Below, piece after piece: positions 49,480-59,755 of a stretch of DNA of 64,000 nucleotides. Below the pieces are notes generated by a model, which was not told the origin of the DNA, ran no database searches, and saw nothing but the letters and a program-made list of their open reading frames with translations. Source of the stretch: Trileptium ribeirensis (Eukaryota > Nematoda > Enoplea > Enoplida > Thoracostomopsidae); contig JASANE010026657.1 of the NCBI GenBank assembly GCA_030248225.1, forward strand, positions 1 through 64,000. The letters run 5' to 3'. Both the position numbers and the translations under genes were made by a program. Position 1 is the first letter of the stretch; the number at the start of each line of letters is the position of its first letter.

Positions 49480-50110
49480 TTTGTTTAACGCGCAAAGCTT
49501 AAAAAATAAACCGTGTGATTTAGACGCATTTCTGCAATTGAGGAATTTTGATTATTGCAATTACAGAAACTTGGTTTCATGAAAGCGTGCCAGCTGCACC
49601 TATAACATCAGAATTTAATATTTTTTGTAAAGATAGACTATTCCGTGAAGACAGAGGGGTAGCTTTCATGGTTTTAGAAAATATTAAAGTTTTACAATGT
49701 TTTATACCGCATGAGCAGGACTTGTAAGTAATATTATTAGATATTTTTATTCAAAAAACATGGCTTAATTTGAGTTCGTCGAGCTCCAAATAATTCAGTT
49801 GAAAATAATGGTAGCTATTACTCCTTATATTAGAACTGCTTTGGATGTTTTTTGGCGAACTACAGTTGTGGGTGGTTTCAACCTTATTGAATTAACTCCG
49901 GAATTTGTTGGGACATTTTCTCAAGATTATCGTTATTTTGATTTGTGTATCAAAGAAAATGGTTTGACTGAGTTAATTGATTTTCCAATACATTATATCT
50001 AATTCTGTGTAATTTAGTATCAAACGTATCTCAAATTACTGCCTATGAATGCTTTGCAAATTCAGATCAGATTTTACTAGGTTTTATTTTAACAGGAAAA
50101 ATTGCTCAAA
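49480..50110 (+). pseudogene. LINE AP-endonuclease domain, decayed
   Basis: In order, across several frameshifts: NAQSLKNKPCDLDAF (from 49487), ITETWFHESVP (from about 49559), FCKDRLFREDRGVAFMVL, then VGGFNLIEL (from 49868), and NGLTELIDFP with an NLVSNVSQI-like end. This is the APE-type endonuclease of CR1/L2-like LINEs: ETW is the metal-binding glutamate motif and GGFN sits where the catalytic GDFN belongs, so the aspartate has become glycine. At least three frame changes make it inactive. Confidence 0.85.
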
Positions 50111-50480
50111 ATCATAGGAGTATTTTTATATACCATTATTTAATTAGCTGATTTTGGTAGCATTGATAATTATTTAGGTCCTTTTAATTGAGAATATATA
50201 TACTTAGGACAGATTTTATTGTACAAGAATAATGGACACTATATTATAGCAATCTGCTAAAAGCATGTGAATTATGCGGCTGTGTATACTTTATGCACGT
50301 AACTCTTCATGCAATCTTTCTAAAGGGTTCAAGTCCCAATAGATGAATTACAAGATAAGTAGAATTATGTGATCTTAACTGTAGCCAGGTCTATTTTATT
50401 TGGTCTTAAATTAAGCAGTATTATTAGTTTCGTATAACTATAACAGTATTAAGAGGCCCGTATAACCTATTCAAGGGCAC
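50111..50480 (+). pseudogene. LINE post-endonuclease linker, decayed
   Basis: Debris around 50329-50375 reads S-stop-MNYKISRIM-like, resembling the PxWMNxxIxxLMRxK segment that precedes the reverse transcriptase in CR1/L2 LINEs. No reverse-transcriptase motif follows to 51066, so the element appears to stop before its RT. Confidence 0.4.
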
Positions 50481-51066
50481 TATCGACCAGTATTTAAAAC
50501 TATTATATAAATGGGTAAATCGCAACGGTATTAAGAAGATACTCTTTCATTTTTGAGACCCAAAATCTGGGAAGTAAAAAATTTTTATTATATCGCCGGA
50601 ATTGTTATGATATCACTACATCTGTTCATGAACACTTTCGATCACATGTGGAACCCAGCAGAACATCTAAAACGGCTGTAAAAAGTGGTATCTCGGACGA
50701 GGCATCTACCGTTTCATCAACGTTAGGAAGCCGTCGGCTCACACGCTCTGCAGGGCCAGGATAGTCAACTGAACTTCATAATTTTCAACTTTTTCAAAAA
50801 ATTTGTGGACAATTTACGAATTTTTCAACAAGTCATACGGTGTTTTATTGGTGTTCTTCATAACTGTTTTACTGCCTCAATTTGAAGCTGCTTGGCCGAT
50901 GTGCAAAATCGAAACATAATCACAAGCAACAACCACAGTTCAGTCTCACAGATAGTTTATGTTTGTCTGGAACCGTGTCGCCATAATGATATCCTTTTAA
51001 GCGTTGAACCGACCTTTATGGCTTTTAGCTTTGATGAATTGAACTACCTTGGCCCATGTCACCGTT
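50481..51066. other. No gene seen
   Basis: Expected position of the LINE reverse transcriptase, but no FADD, SPxLF or similar motif is visible in any frame. Confidence 0.55.
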
Positions 51067-51375
51067 AGTCGTCATATGTCTTTGAAGCAGGGGTTCAGGG
51101 GGATACCCCCTGAGGCCTCGGACCCACCACCTCCCAAGGCCCTGCTCCCCGTCCTCAGGATATTCCCTACTCTCCTTGTACGCTGCATAGCCGCGCGGAA
51201 ATTTTTAGCAAAAACAGGTAAAAATATTGTGAAATCGGCAAAGATGGGTCCTCGGAGACGGAAGGGGGTATGAGGTCGTCAACTTTTTCCAGCACCACTG
51301 GAAGACCTCCTCTCCCAGCGCCCCTCTCCCCTCGCCGACCACGGCTAGCCCCCATCCCCGAGACTTCGGAGCGTC
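51067..51375. repeat. GC-rich dispersed repeat, copy 4 (inverted)
   Basis: GGGGGATACCCCCTGAGGCC at the left, a core with CGGAAATTTTTAGCAAAAAC and GTGAAATCGGCAAAG, and a C-rich right end (CGCCCCTCTCCCCTCGCC). The core is the inverse of the core at 22620-22670. ORFs on both strands reflect composition only. Confidence 0.5.
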
Positions 51376-51689
51376 AGCATGTATGCATCATACGTTTTGT
51401 GTGCTTAGACTAAAGAACAGCTTAGTACGGAGGTGGGAAGACAGTAGCCCCCAGCTTAGGCTTATTCGCATAACACTCATACAGAGCTTAGCTAACGCTA
51501 AGTCTAAGGCCGTGACTCAGTTTATCGAGAACGGCGCAGCGTGCATTTCACTTATGCCTCTAAAAATTACGTCAGTCAGTTATCTTAAGACAGTTCTGCC
51601 GTGATTTTCTTTTTTATCTGAATATTCAGATTCCTTTGCATAAAAATATGTCAGTGCTTGATTGAAATTTATCACTTTATAGTATGAAA

Positions 51690-52400
51690 TATACAACATA
51701 ATGGAAGAATCTTCACATATATATGTCAAATACCATACATCTATTGTAACAATTTGAAGACATATGGTATGAAACGCAATATATACAATGAATAATTTCT
51801 ATTATATTTGTATAAAAAATAATATATATTGCATGAATTTTTACATTTATTTGTATAAAATTAAATATATAATGCATAAATTTTCTCACACTTTTGTATT
51901 AAATATGATATATCTAATATATGCATTTTTATAAATATTTGTATGAAAAAGATGCGCCTAAAGTATGAATGTTTGTGCATAATTGCTACTTTTTTACGAT
52001 TTTTCAATTTTATGATATATTTGCTTTATATAGCTCCAGAAATTATGTGCTACAAAACATATATTTATTATCTATAATTTAATACAAATTATGCGCAAAT
52101 AATGATACATTTTTGTATGGAATTTCATGCAAATCATGTAGAATTTTTCATATATATGTTTTAAGTAAATTTCATAGAAACCAATGTGTAACAAGTCATA
52201 CAATTGTTATGTGTAAACAATCACACATATTCTGTGATAGAATCCATAAAAAAATATGTACAATGTGTACACATTTACTGTCGTCAAATCATACATAATG
52301 TACAAATAGCTGCACAATTGATGTAGCATTTGTTCGCCCTAAAATTGTTATATAAAACGTAGCAAAATAATTTCACACAATAATTGTATGAAATTATCTA
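51690..52400. repeat. Degenerate 43-45-bp AT-rich tandem array
   Basis: TTTGTATRAAA words lie at 51807, 51850, 51893 and 51938, with weaker echoes on both sides. Each is followed by a TATATAAT/TATATATT stretch and an ATGCATAAATTTT-like word. Strong divergence between units implies an old array. No ORF. Confidence 0.6.
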
Positions 52401-53639
52401 TCATAAAAAGTTTATATCACGCCTAAGCTCAATCCATTTTTTCGTTCTTTCCTATAAAATTTAACCTGGGTTTATTTCGACTTAAAAGTTAGTAAACCGA
52501 TTTTACCACGCTCACTAAACTTCAAAAATAGTGTGACCAAATTGAAGTTTTTGAACTGTTTTCCCTCAGTACCACTACAACTGTTTAGTAGTGTAAAGGT
52601 GATAAAATATTTTGACATAAATAATAAATATTATTAGTTATTAAGTTCAAATAAATGTATCCAGCACCTCTAATGGACTACAATACGTAAATGTAATGAT
52701 ACATATTATTAGCAACAGTATATTAACTGTCAAATGACAAATGAACAAATCACATTTACTCGTTCAAATTCATGCGCTCGCGCAGACTTGACACGGTCAA
52801 TGCCTAACATCCATATCTCTGAATTCAAAGCAAGCAATACCACAGCTATCACTTGACAAACAGGGGTTAACTAGTATTACACACTGTGACGAACATTGAA
52901 AACTTAGACAGTGTACTCTGGCAAAACTTTCGTGACCGATAGCTTGGAAAATTTTAAACAAAATAACTAGCTTTAACAAACGAAGAAATATGCATTAAAT
53001 TTAGAAAATAATTTCCCTACTCGTAGTTGAATTATTTTTTCTACTCGTAATTTGACACAATGGCTATAATTTTGGATAATTCTGTTCATTTTGCAATATT
53101 TAAAGTACATTTTTAGTCTTTAGAAGGTTTTTCAATCTTGGGATTGTTCTTTACAATTTTCACCGAGACGCATAATCTGTTTAGCAAGTGAAAATTTTTA
53201 TTCACTACAAATGCACGAGAACCATTTTGTTGTGAGTTGCTTAATTTTTCAGTCGATTATATAGCTGTTAATTCACAAGTTGTTTTCCCTTTTCTATTAC
53301 CGAGAAAGCTTTGATTACTTAGGTAAAGTTTGAGACAATGGTCATCATCATCATTGTTGAATATCTATATTCTTCGTGTGTACACATGATATGTCAGTAA
53401 ATAACCGTACAACGAGTCAGATTATAAGCTAATTCTGAACCATTAGTGAGTCAATTGTGTACCCAGTTTCTTCTACTACAAACGAGAACGCGGGCGTAGA
53501 CAGAAACTTTTGCACCGAGGTGCACCGAATCTGCTAGGGGATAAAAGATTAAAAGCACCATTCACACATAGCCGCAAAATTCAATTTTTTGTATTATTTC
53601 AGAGAGTCATAGATACTGGACAGCTGCGCGCCCCCATAC
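52401..53639. other. No gene seen
   Basis: Unique AT-rich DNA. The last 100 bases may belong to the LINE relic that follows, but show no certain motif. Confidence 0.55.
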
Positions 53640-54600
53640 ACCTCTTGGCTACGCCCTTAAAAAGCAACCCGACATGGTTCGAGTTCTTTGCATATTGCAC
53701 GACTTCGTATTGTTCTGACTACTCCGCGTGGACGTCACGACGTACAGGCCAGCTTCATCATGGGGGCCACACGTGGTTGTCTGCTTTCTTCCAATTACAT
53801 GTCCAATCCAATTCAGCCATTTCTGGTACTGCAATGCTGCCGCTGATCCTATTCCGAACTGTCTACGAACTGGCGATATGGCCCATATAATTGTGTAAAG
53901 AACGTCTCAAGCAGAAATGCTCAAAAGCTGAAATCTTAGAGATATCAGATTTTCTCAATCGCACAATGTTTCAATACCATACGTTCGGATAAACTGAACA
54001 CATGCCTTGTGTACTCGTCGTTTTGTCGCAACGAATACTGAGCCGGCAGTAAAGCAATATCTTCGCAAAAACCTCGCAATAATTCAAATACCAATTGCGC
54101 TTGCTTTTACACAATCGAATTTCACTCAGTTGATCTCCGTTTTGGGAAATGCAACATCCCAAGTACAGTGCAATTCAAGGTCATTTTGAGAGGTGGTCCA
54201 TTGATAGTGAATGGCGCTATATGCCGTTTTGTCGCAACCAATATTGACCCGGCAGTGAAGCAACATCTTCGCAACAGTCTCGCAATAATTCAAATACAAG
54301 TTGCGCTTGCTTTTACACAATCGAATTTCACTCAGTGGATCTCCGTTTTGGGAAATGCAACATCCCAAGTACAGTGAAGTTCGAGGTCATTTTGAGAGTT
54401 GGCCCATTGATAGTGAATGGCGCTATACGTTGTTTGGCGTGGCCGCATGGCGGAATTTTAGTTTTCCTGGCGTTAAGCTGCAGACCAACCTGCGAAAAAA
54501 AGTAGACAACTGTGTCCAAAGCTTGTTGTAGCTGCGTTGCTTATTCACTGAGTAAAAGCTACATCATCAGCAAATGTAGATCTGTTACACATCCGTGTCA
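53640..54600 (-). pseudogene. LINE reverse transcriptase, catalytic core to C terminus
   Basis: Read on the minus strand: TFADDVAFTQ (54577-54548), carrying the catalytic FADD motif; GLQLNARKTKI (from 54486); then SNFTVLG (about 54384-54364), equivalent to the FKYLG motif; then CCISQNGDPLSEIRLCKSK, equivalent to xISxDGxxxxEIxxRIxxA. These are followed by ISAFEHFCLRRSL (about 53931-53893) and WLNWIGHVIGR (53819-53787), equivalent to RLRWLGHVxRM. This order is that of RTE/Jockey-like non-LTR elements whose C terminus carries the WLGHV motif. Frameshifts and stops are frequent. An internal 206-bp tandem duplication repeats the EIRL block. RT motifs upstream of FADD are not seen. Confidence 0.87.
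54010..54432. repeat. 206-bp tandem duplication inside the LINE relic
   Basis: CGTTTTGTCGCAAC occurs at 54019 and 54225. The second unit differs from the first by roughly 10 percent of bases, and a partial third start (ATGGCGCTATACG) follows. The duplicated protein block is the CCISQNGD..EIRL segment just after the LG motif. Confidence 0.93.
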
Positions 54601-54977
54601 TCCACCGAAGCAATATTAGAATGCCTAAATGCTACATTACTCTTCTATGACATTACGGAAACGGGTAATGTTTAGTTTTCCACCTGGATACTTATAAAAA
54701 TTTTCCTGTAATGTCGCATCCTATGACTCAGCTAAAGCCTAAGCCTAGCATGAACTTATAGTTCGTACATCGAATTACTCGTTTCGCTCACTATTAGGTA
54801 CTAACATTTGTTCTTAACGTCCTCATGTGAAGCCCCATAGCGGAGAAAACTTGACGTAATTTAAGACAATGACTAGCCACCATCAGCATTATCATTTCTT
54901 GCCAACTGCACTTGACGTTACAACGTAATTAAACGACGTTAAACGTATGCCTGATGGTGCAACTTCAGCAAACTTTT

Positions 54978-55335
54978 CAGTCGAAACCGCACGCAGTCCG
55001 CGTCAGACCGGACCGCACTAGTCCGGACCGACTAGGAGAAAAATCTATATTAAGCCAACAAGCATAAAATTTTTTTGGGAAAAGGTGTAGAAAATTACTT
55101 AGGGTTATTTTTAGAGGCAGTTTTACTTACATCATACTTAGAGAAATGTTATCGTAACACACGTTAACGGATACTACAGCAAATGTGAGTGCAAAATTAA
55201 ATTTTGGAAAATATTTTGTGACTTTACAGTAGTGGTCAGGAAAAATTGGTGGTTTGGACGGGTGCTGCGGTCCAGACCAGTCCGTACCCACAAATTTTAT
55301 AGTCTGTCCGGACCGGTACTTGTCCAACCATCTCC
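54978..55335. mobile_element. CCGGTCCGGAC-rich MITE-like element
   Basis: The left end is GC-rich (CAGTCCGCGTCAGACCGGACC, AGTCCGGACCGAC) and the right end carries the inverse (GCGGTCCAGACCAGTCC, GTCCGGACCGG), around an AT-rich middle. A 66-codon minus-strand ORF (55127-55327) runs through the right end and is not supported. Confidence 0.55.
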
Positions 55336-55569
55336 GGGGAAATCACGAACTATGCAATACATCTATTTCCAAAATTAGTATCGTGGCCGACATAAACTGG
55401 CATGAAACGCTTTGAATGAACAAATGTAGATAAACTGTATCCGAGTTCCAACCGGTAAAAGAACGGAGTATACTCTTTTAGAAAAAGAAATTTTTTGTTT
55501 TCACAAAATAATGAAAAAGTTAAGACTATTAATGATTAGTTAATGCGAAAAAATATTTGCTTACTTACA

Positions 55570-56404
55570 GCAAGAGTGCATTAGGGAAGAGTATGACACT
55601 TCCCTGCACTCACATATAAACCCGTGTTCTATGTCACGGGCGTTTTCGGCCTGACCCCCCCCAGTTTCTGGGGGGGGGTCGAGATGCCATGACCCCCCCA
55701 GTTTCTGGGGGGGTCGGTCGGACCCCCACCCCAGTTTGGGGGGAGATCGGTGGGACCCGCCCCCAGTTTTGGGGGGGGGGGGTATTATGTGAAGCAATAT
55801 TTCTATAATTTAAGCCGTGTCTGTTATTTCATAATTACGACTTCACGGATATATTTTCAGCTTTGTTTTAATATTTCTAGCTCTTTGTTTTAGCTTTGCT
55901 TTTTATAGTTCTTTAATATTGGAACAAGTGTCTGTGCCGCCACCATAAAATGAGAAGGCCGCTGTAAAAATTACAGGGTGCCCCCCGGCGATCTTGGCAC
56001 CCGTTCTGACATGTGTCCTGATAAGTATAAAAAACTATAAAAAGCAAAGCTAAAAAAAAGAGCTAGAAATATTGAAACAAAGCTGAAAATATATACGCGA
56101 AGTCGTAATTATGAAATAACAGAAACGGCTTAAATTATAGAAATATCGCTTCACATAATACCCCCCCCCCCCAAAACTGGGGGGGTCCGACCGACCCCCC
56201 CCAAAACTGGGTGGGGGTTCGACCGACCCCCCCCCCCAGAAACTGGGAGGGGTCCGACCGACCCCCCCAGAAACTGGGGGGGTCATGGCATCTCGACCCC
56301 CCCCAGAAACTGGGGGGGGTCAGGCCGAAAACGCCCGTGACATAGAACACGGGTTTATATGTGAGTGCAGGGAAGTGTCATACTCTTCCCTAATGCACTC
56401 TTGC
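55570..56404. mobile_element. 835-bp near-perfect palindrome built of poly-C/poly-G hairpins
   Basis: Terminal inverted repeats begin GCAAGAGTGCATTAGGGAAG and the arms pair inward to a centre near 55985. A 5-bp direct repeat TTACA abuts both termini (55565-55569 and 56405-56409), which looks like a target-site duplication. Each arm contains a nested hairpin (AGTGCA TTA GGGAAG...CTTCCC TGCACT), then GTGTTCTATGTCACGGGCG, then several modules of the form ACCCCCCCAGTTTCTGGGGGGGT, each itself a hairpin, then a 370-bp AT-rich part of the palindrome. The only ORFs are Pro/Gly runs from the C/G tracts. It belongs with the older copy at 24022-24388. Confidence 0.93.
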
Positions 56405-56409
56405 TTACA

Positions 56410-57464
56410 GTTATATGCTTCATTCATCCAAATTCATCTGATATACTATTCTCCTAGGAAGCCTAGTTTCAATATATGGTTTATATAGTACAGTATTCAT
56501 TCTGAGGGTTGGATGTGACATTTGATCATCTTTGGGTTTGGGCGGAGCAATGGGCCAAGTATTATGAGTCTGCGCGCACAAGTCTATATGTTATGCCCAA
56601 GTATTATCGTCTACCTATCTATCTATCTATCTAGTACAGTATTGATAACATTACTCCATATATTTTGCCATTACAATTATTACCTTCGTGGTATTTTAGT
56701 TACCTGCAACACCAAAGTTTTTACTTCTAGCGGAACACGTTGAAACTACAAAAATTTTAATAGCTTTATGATCGCAGTACCAGTTTTATGGTAACACTTT
56801 ATGAACCAACTCAATTAGTAATTGGAAACTTTAGTAGAAATATTTTCTTAACAATTATTACCTTCATGGCAATATTTTATAACGTGTTTAGTTTCGCGCT
56901 CAACACGTAAGCCTTTAACTTCTAAACTTCTAGTATCTCACGTATAAGCTACTAACTTGAATTATAATATCCACGATACTAAAGCTTTAAAACAGAGTAA
57001 CGGCTAATTCGCCAAAGAAATTACTAATGACAATGATTCGGGTAAGCTGACTGCCCTTAGGATCAAATCAATTGTCGCCAAATTTTGAGACAAACAATAT
57101 TAACAGCACACCACTAACTGAATTAGCGACAGTTATTTGTCTAGCAAGCGAGGTGCATTAATATTCTGTTCAGGTACTCGCCCGCTGCACACAACTATCG
57201 CATTAAGAACATCAGTCAATATAGCAGAGCTAATTAGAATTTCGCAGCGTATAAAACGTAGTGTGTGTGTGGCTAATATACGCGATTGATTGTATTATGA
57301 CCGCCTCTCGTGTGCAAATTAATATTTTGTTCGTGCACCGATGATATTGGAACAACAATAGAGCGAAGGTGCAGATTTTCTCCAATAATAATAATTTGAG
57401 TGCGGTCGCTTTCACTTTGTAAAACTATCCGATATTCAAACTTACACATTTCGCTATTATGGTT
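56410..57464. other. No gene seen; short (CTAT)n tract
   Basis: A perfect (CTAT)n microsatellite lies at about 56612-56632. Otherwise unique AT-rich sequence. Confidence 0.6.
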
Positions 57465-57468
57465 TTAA

Positions 57469-57730
57469 CCCTTTCATGCCCGAATTTTGTGTATCGCGCA
57501 CTGTTTGACAAACTCTAGCTTGCGCCAGGGATCGAACCCGAAACGTACGGGTGAAACTTGTGTACGCAAACCACTGAGCTTTCGAAGAGCTGTTGTTCGG
57601 TTCCTTAAGGAATCTCACAATGCGAACGAATAACAACGCACATTCAAACGTACGATATACGACAAACTCAGTAAACACAACGAGTCGCAATGTGCGTTGG
57701 GTCCATTTGGACCTAGTGGGCATGAGAGGA
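57469..57730 (-). mobile_element. piggyBac-like MITE (TTAA sites) containing a tRNA-like promoter
   Basis: TTAA lies on both sides (57465-57468 and 57731-57734). The ends are CCCTTTCATGCCC on the left and, reverse-complemented, TCCTCTCATGCCC on the right (two mismatches in 13). TTAA duplication with CCC-type ends is the piggyBac pattern. On the minus strand the interior reads AAGCTCAGTGGTTTGCG, close to a tRNA A box, and 35-40 nt later GGGTTCGATCCCTGG, a perfect B box and T-arm. Thus a tRNA-like pol III promoter sits inside. A GTCCATTTGGAC palindrome lies near the right end. The 88-codon minus-strand ORF across it is incidental. Confidence 0.75.
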
Positions 57731-57734
57731 TTAA

Positions 57735-58164
57735 CGCTAATCGCGAAAGCATTAAGCCGTTTTACATAAAGCGAGTTAGTTAAGCACTCTTCTTTACTTA
57801 ATTTTAGTGTTCATGATTCATAAACTAATATTTCATTTTTATGCTGTAACTAGAAAGTAGAATTACACCGGCAAATGCATAACTAAACACACTGTAACTT
57901 TATTTATATTTGTTTGTCAATATATAATTCTGAGTTTTCTGTAAACTCAAATCAAAAACGCTGTTTAAATAATTCACATAGGTAATATCTTATGACAGAA
58001 GAGGATTTTTAAGACGAGTATGAAAACTTGCATCGTCTTCGGATTTTGACTACCTATGTATGATACATTTAGTCCATGATTGACAACGCCGTATCAAGCG
58101 GTGCTACTCAAGCCATTTAGGTTAACATTTTTAATATGTTATTATGAATTAGAAATAGATCTAT
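57735..58164. other. No gene seen
   Basis: Unique AT-rich DNA. Confidence 0.6.
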
Positions 58165-58590
58165 GCAGCGTTTACGTAATAAAGAACCCACCATGTGAAA
58201 GTTTTGTCCACCCTGGGTGTCTCTGCCACCATCAATTATATGGTGTCTTGGACACCATGGTGTTTATGATGGTATTTTCAGATAGTATGCATAGGCAGTA
58301 TACCGTCGGTGATAGTATGGTGTAGACTACACCATAAATTTTATATGGTGTTAGCTACACCATGCTGTTGTTAACACGTAGTATATAATGCGTTTGTGTA
58401 TGGTGTCCTTGACACCATCAGTAAAAAACAATAGGTAGATTAAGACACTATAACTACATTAATGGTGTCTCATACACCATCTTTTGCATTACATAGTGTG
58501 GGTATATACCGTATACCACTGGATGGTGTGGTCTAGACCATAGGGGGACAAAACTTTCACATGGGGGGTCCTTTATAACGTAAACGCCGC
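58165..58590. mobile_element. 426-bp element with an internal ladder of 19-nt hairpins
   Basis: Imperfect terminal inverted repeats of about 45 bp: GCAGCGTTTACGTAATAAAG at the left against GCGGCGTTTACGTTATAAAG from the right, both continuing to CATGTGAAAGTTTTGTCC. The interior holds five perfect hairpins ATGGTGT-N5-ACACCAT at 58240-58258, 58317-58335, 58345-58363, 58400-58418 and 58462-58480. A sixth with one mismatch is at 58523-58541. The 5-nt loops differ (CTTGG, AGACT, TAGCT, CCTTG, CTCAT). No ORF beyond the chance frame 58080-58325. Confidence 0.92.
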
Positions 58591-59585
58591 ACTAATTTGT
58601 TGTCTCGGACGTCGTCGTCGAATATTTCTCCAAAAGTAGATCCACGATGCGAGACTAGTAGTAATTCACGATACGGCATACGACGCTATGACAGTGGATG
58701 CTAAATACAGCTTTTAAATATATACTTATTAAGACAATACAATGTAGTGTCATAAAATATACAAATATTGCAGTACGCATTGCCGTATTAGGTAGCAATG
58801 AAAATAATGTATTCGGATACAGAATTATATGCTAAGTTTTCAAGCGCGAAATCTAGGTGTGAGATTATTGAAAAATTTGAATATAGATTACCTATTACAT
58901 ACAATTCACTGATTTTCCTTATATGATGTCTTTGGGGTTGGTACGGAACGGAATCAGCCCCCAACACTCCCCCCCACCCTCCTGCCCATCCAGACGATTC
59001 TGTTGGACATCGTATTATATGCTAAACTGGCTCTGAAACAAAATTTGCAAAATATTTCGATGCAGCAATAACATATCTCCAGTTATTACACCCACCAAAT
59101 TCATTTTAATATTTATCAAGCATATGTCAAAGCCACTAAATGGTTGTGTTAGTACTCGATTGGTAAGTCTGTGGTGTTATAATCATGGTTCCGCAGGGTA
59201 TATCCTCGTTTTGAAGTTGTGTTTTTCGTTTCGGCTTTTTCACTAATTTGAGTATTATTGGCTTTAGAATTGATAACATTTTGAACACGTAACACGCCAA
59301 CGCTACCGTCAAAAAGCAACATGTTACATATTGACCAACCTGTTAAGAAGGAGGCTATTTTCTCAGCTTAATGCGATGAAAATAGTCACAAATGAAACTA
59401 CTGTACTCGAATCTATGATTCTGCTGAATTAAAGGCACTTTTAGCCACATAAAAAGCAAATAGAGTACATCACAATGAGCAAATATTGTAGAAATTCTCA
59501 TATATAACGTGTTAAATGTGTAAACTACTGTGACACATTTCATGTAAGAAAACCATTAACCAAATGAATTTAAGTATATCAACTT
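58591..59585. other. No gene seen
   Basis: Unique AT-rich sequence with one C-rich patch (58959-58985). Confidence 0.6.
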
Positions 59586-59755
59586 AAACTTAGAAGGTTA
59601 CTAATCGAGACTAAGGTTGCAAAATGAGACTGTGAGGTTGCGAATCGAGACTCTGAAGTTGCGAATCGAGACTCTGAGGTTGCGAATTCGAGACCGATTG
59701 CGAAATGAGACTAAATTCTGAGCAAAATCGAAAATTGTTGCGAAATGAGACTCTA
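59586..59755. repeat. 21-bp minisatellite (GAGGTTGCGAATCGAGACTCT)
   Basis: Clear units start at 59634, 59655 and 59676, with degenerate units on both sides (GTTGCAAAATGAGACT, ATTGCGAAATGAGACT). On the minus strand the frame 59601-59963 reads it as a seven-residue SIRNLRV-type repeat, which is a consequence of the 21-bp period. Confidence 0.85.

Noticed and set aside
54126..54377. Plus-strand ORF pair with RFVATN repeats
   Set aside because: Antisense shadow of the minus-strand LINE reverse-transcriptase duplication.
56050..56350. Gly/Pro/Ser-rich ORFs in the C-rich palindrome (also 55561-55797)
   Set aside because: Direct consequence of poly-C/poly-G runs.
57457..57723. 88-codon minus-strand ORF
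   Set aside because: Spans exactly the TTAA MITE, including its tRNA-like part; not coding.
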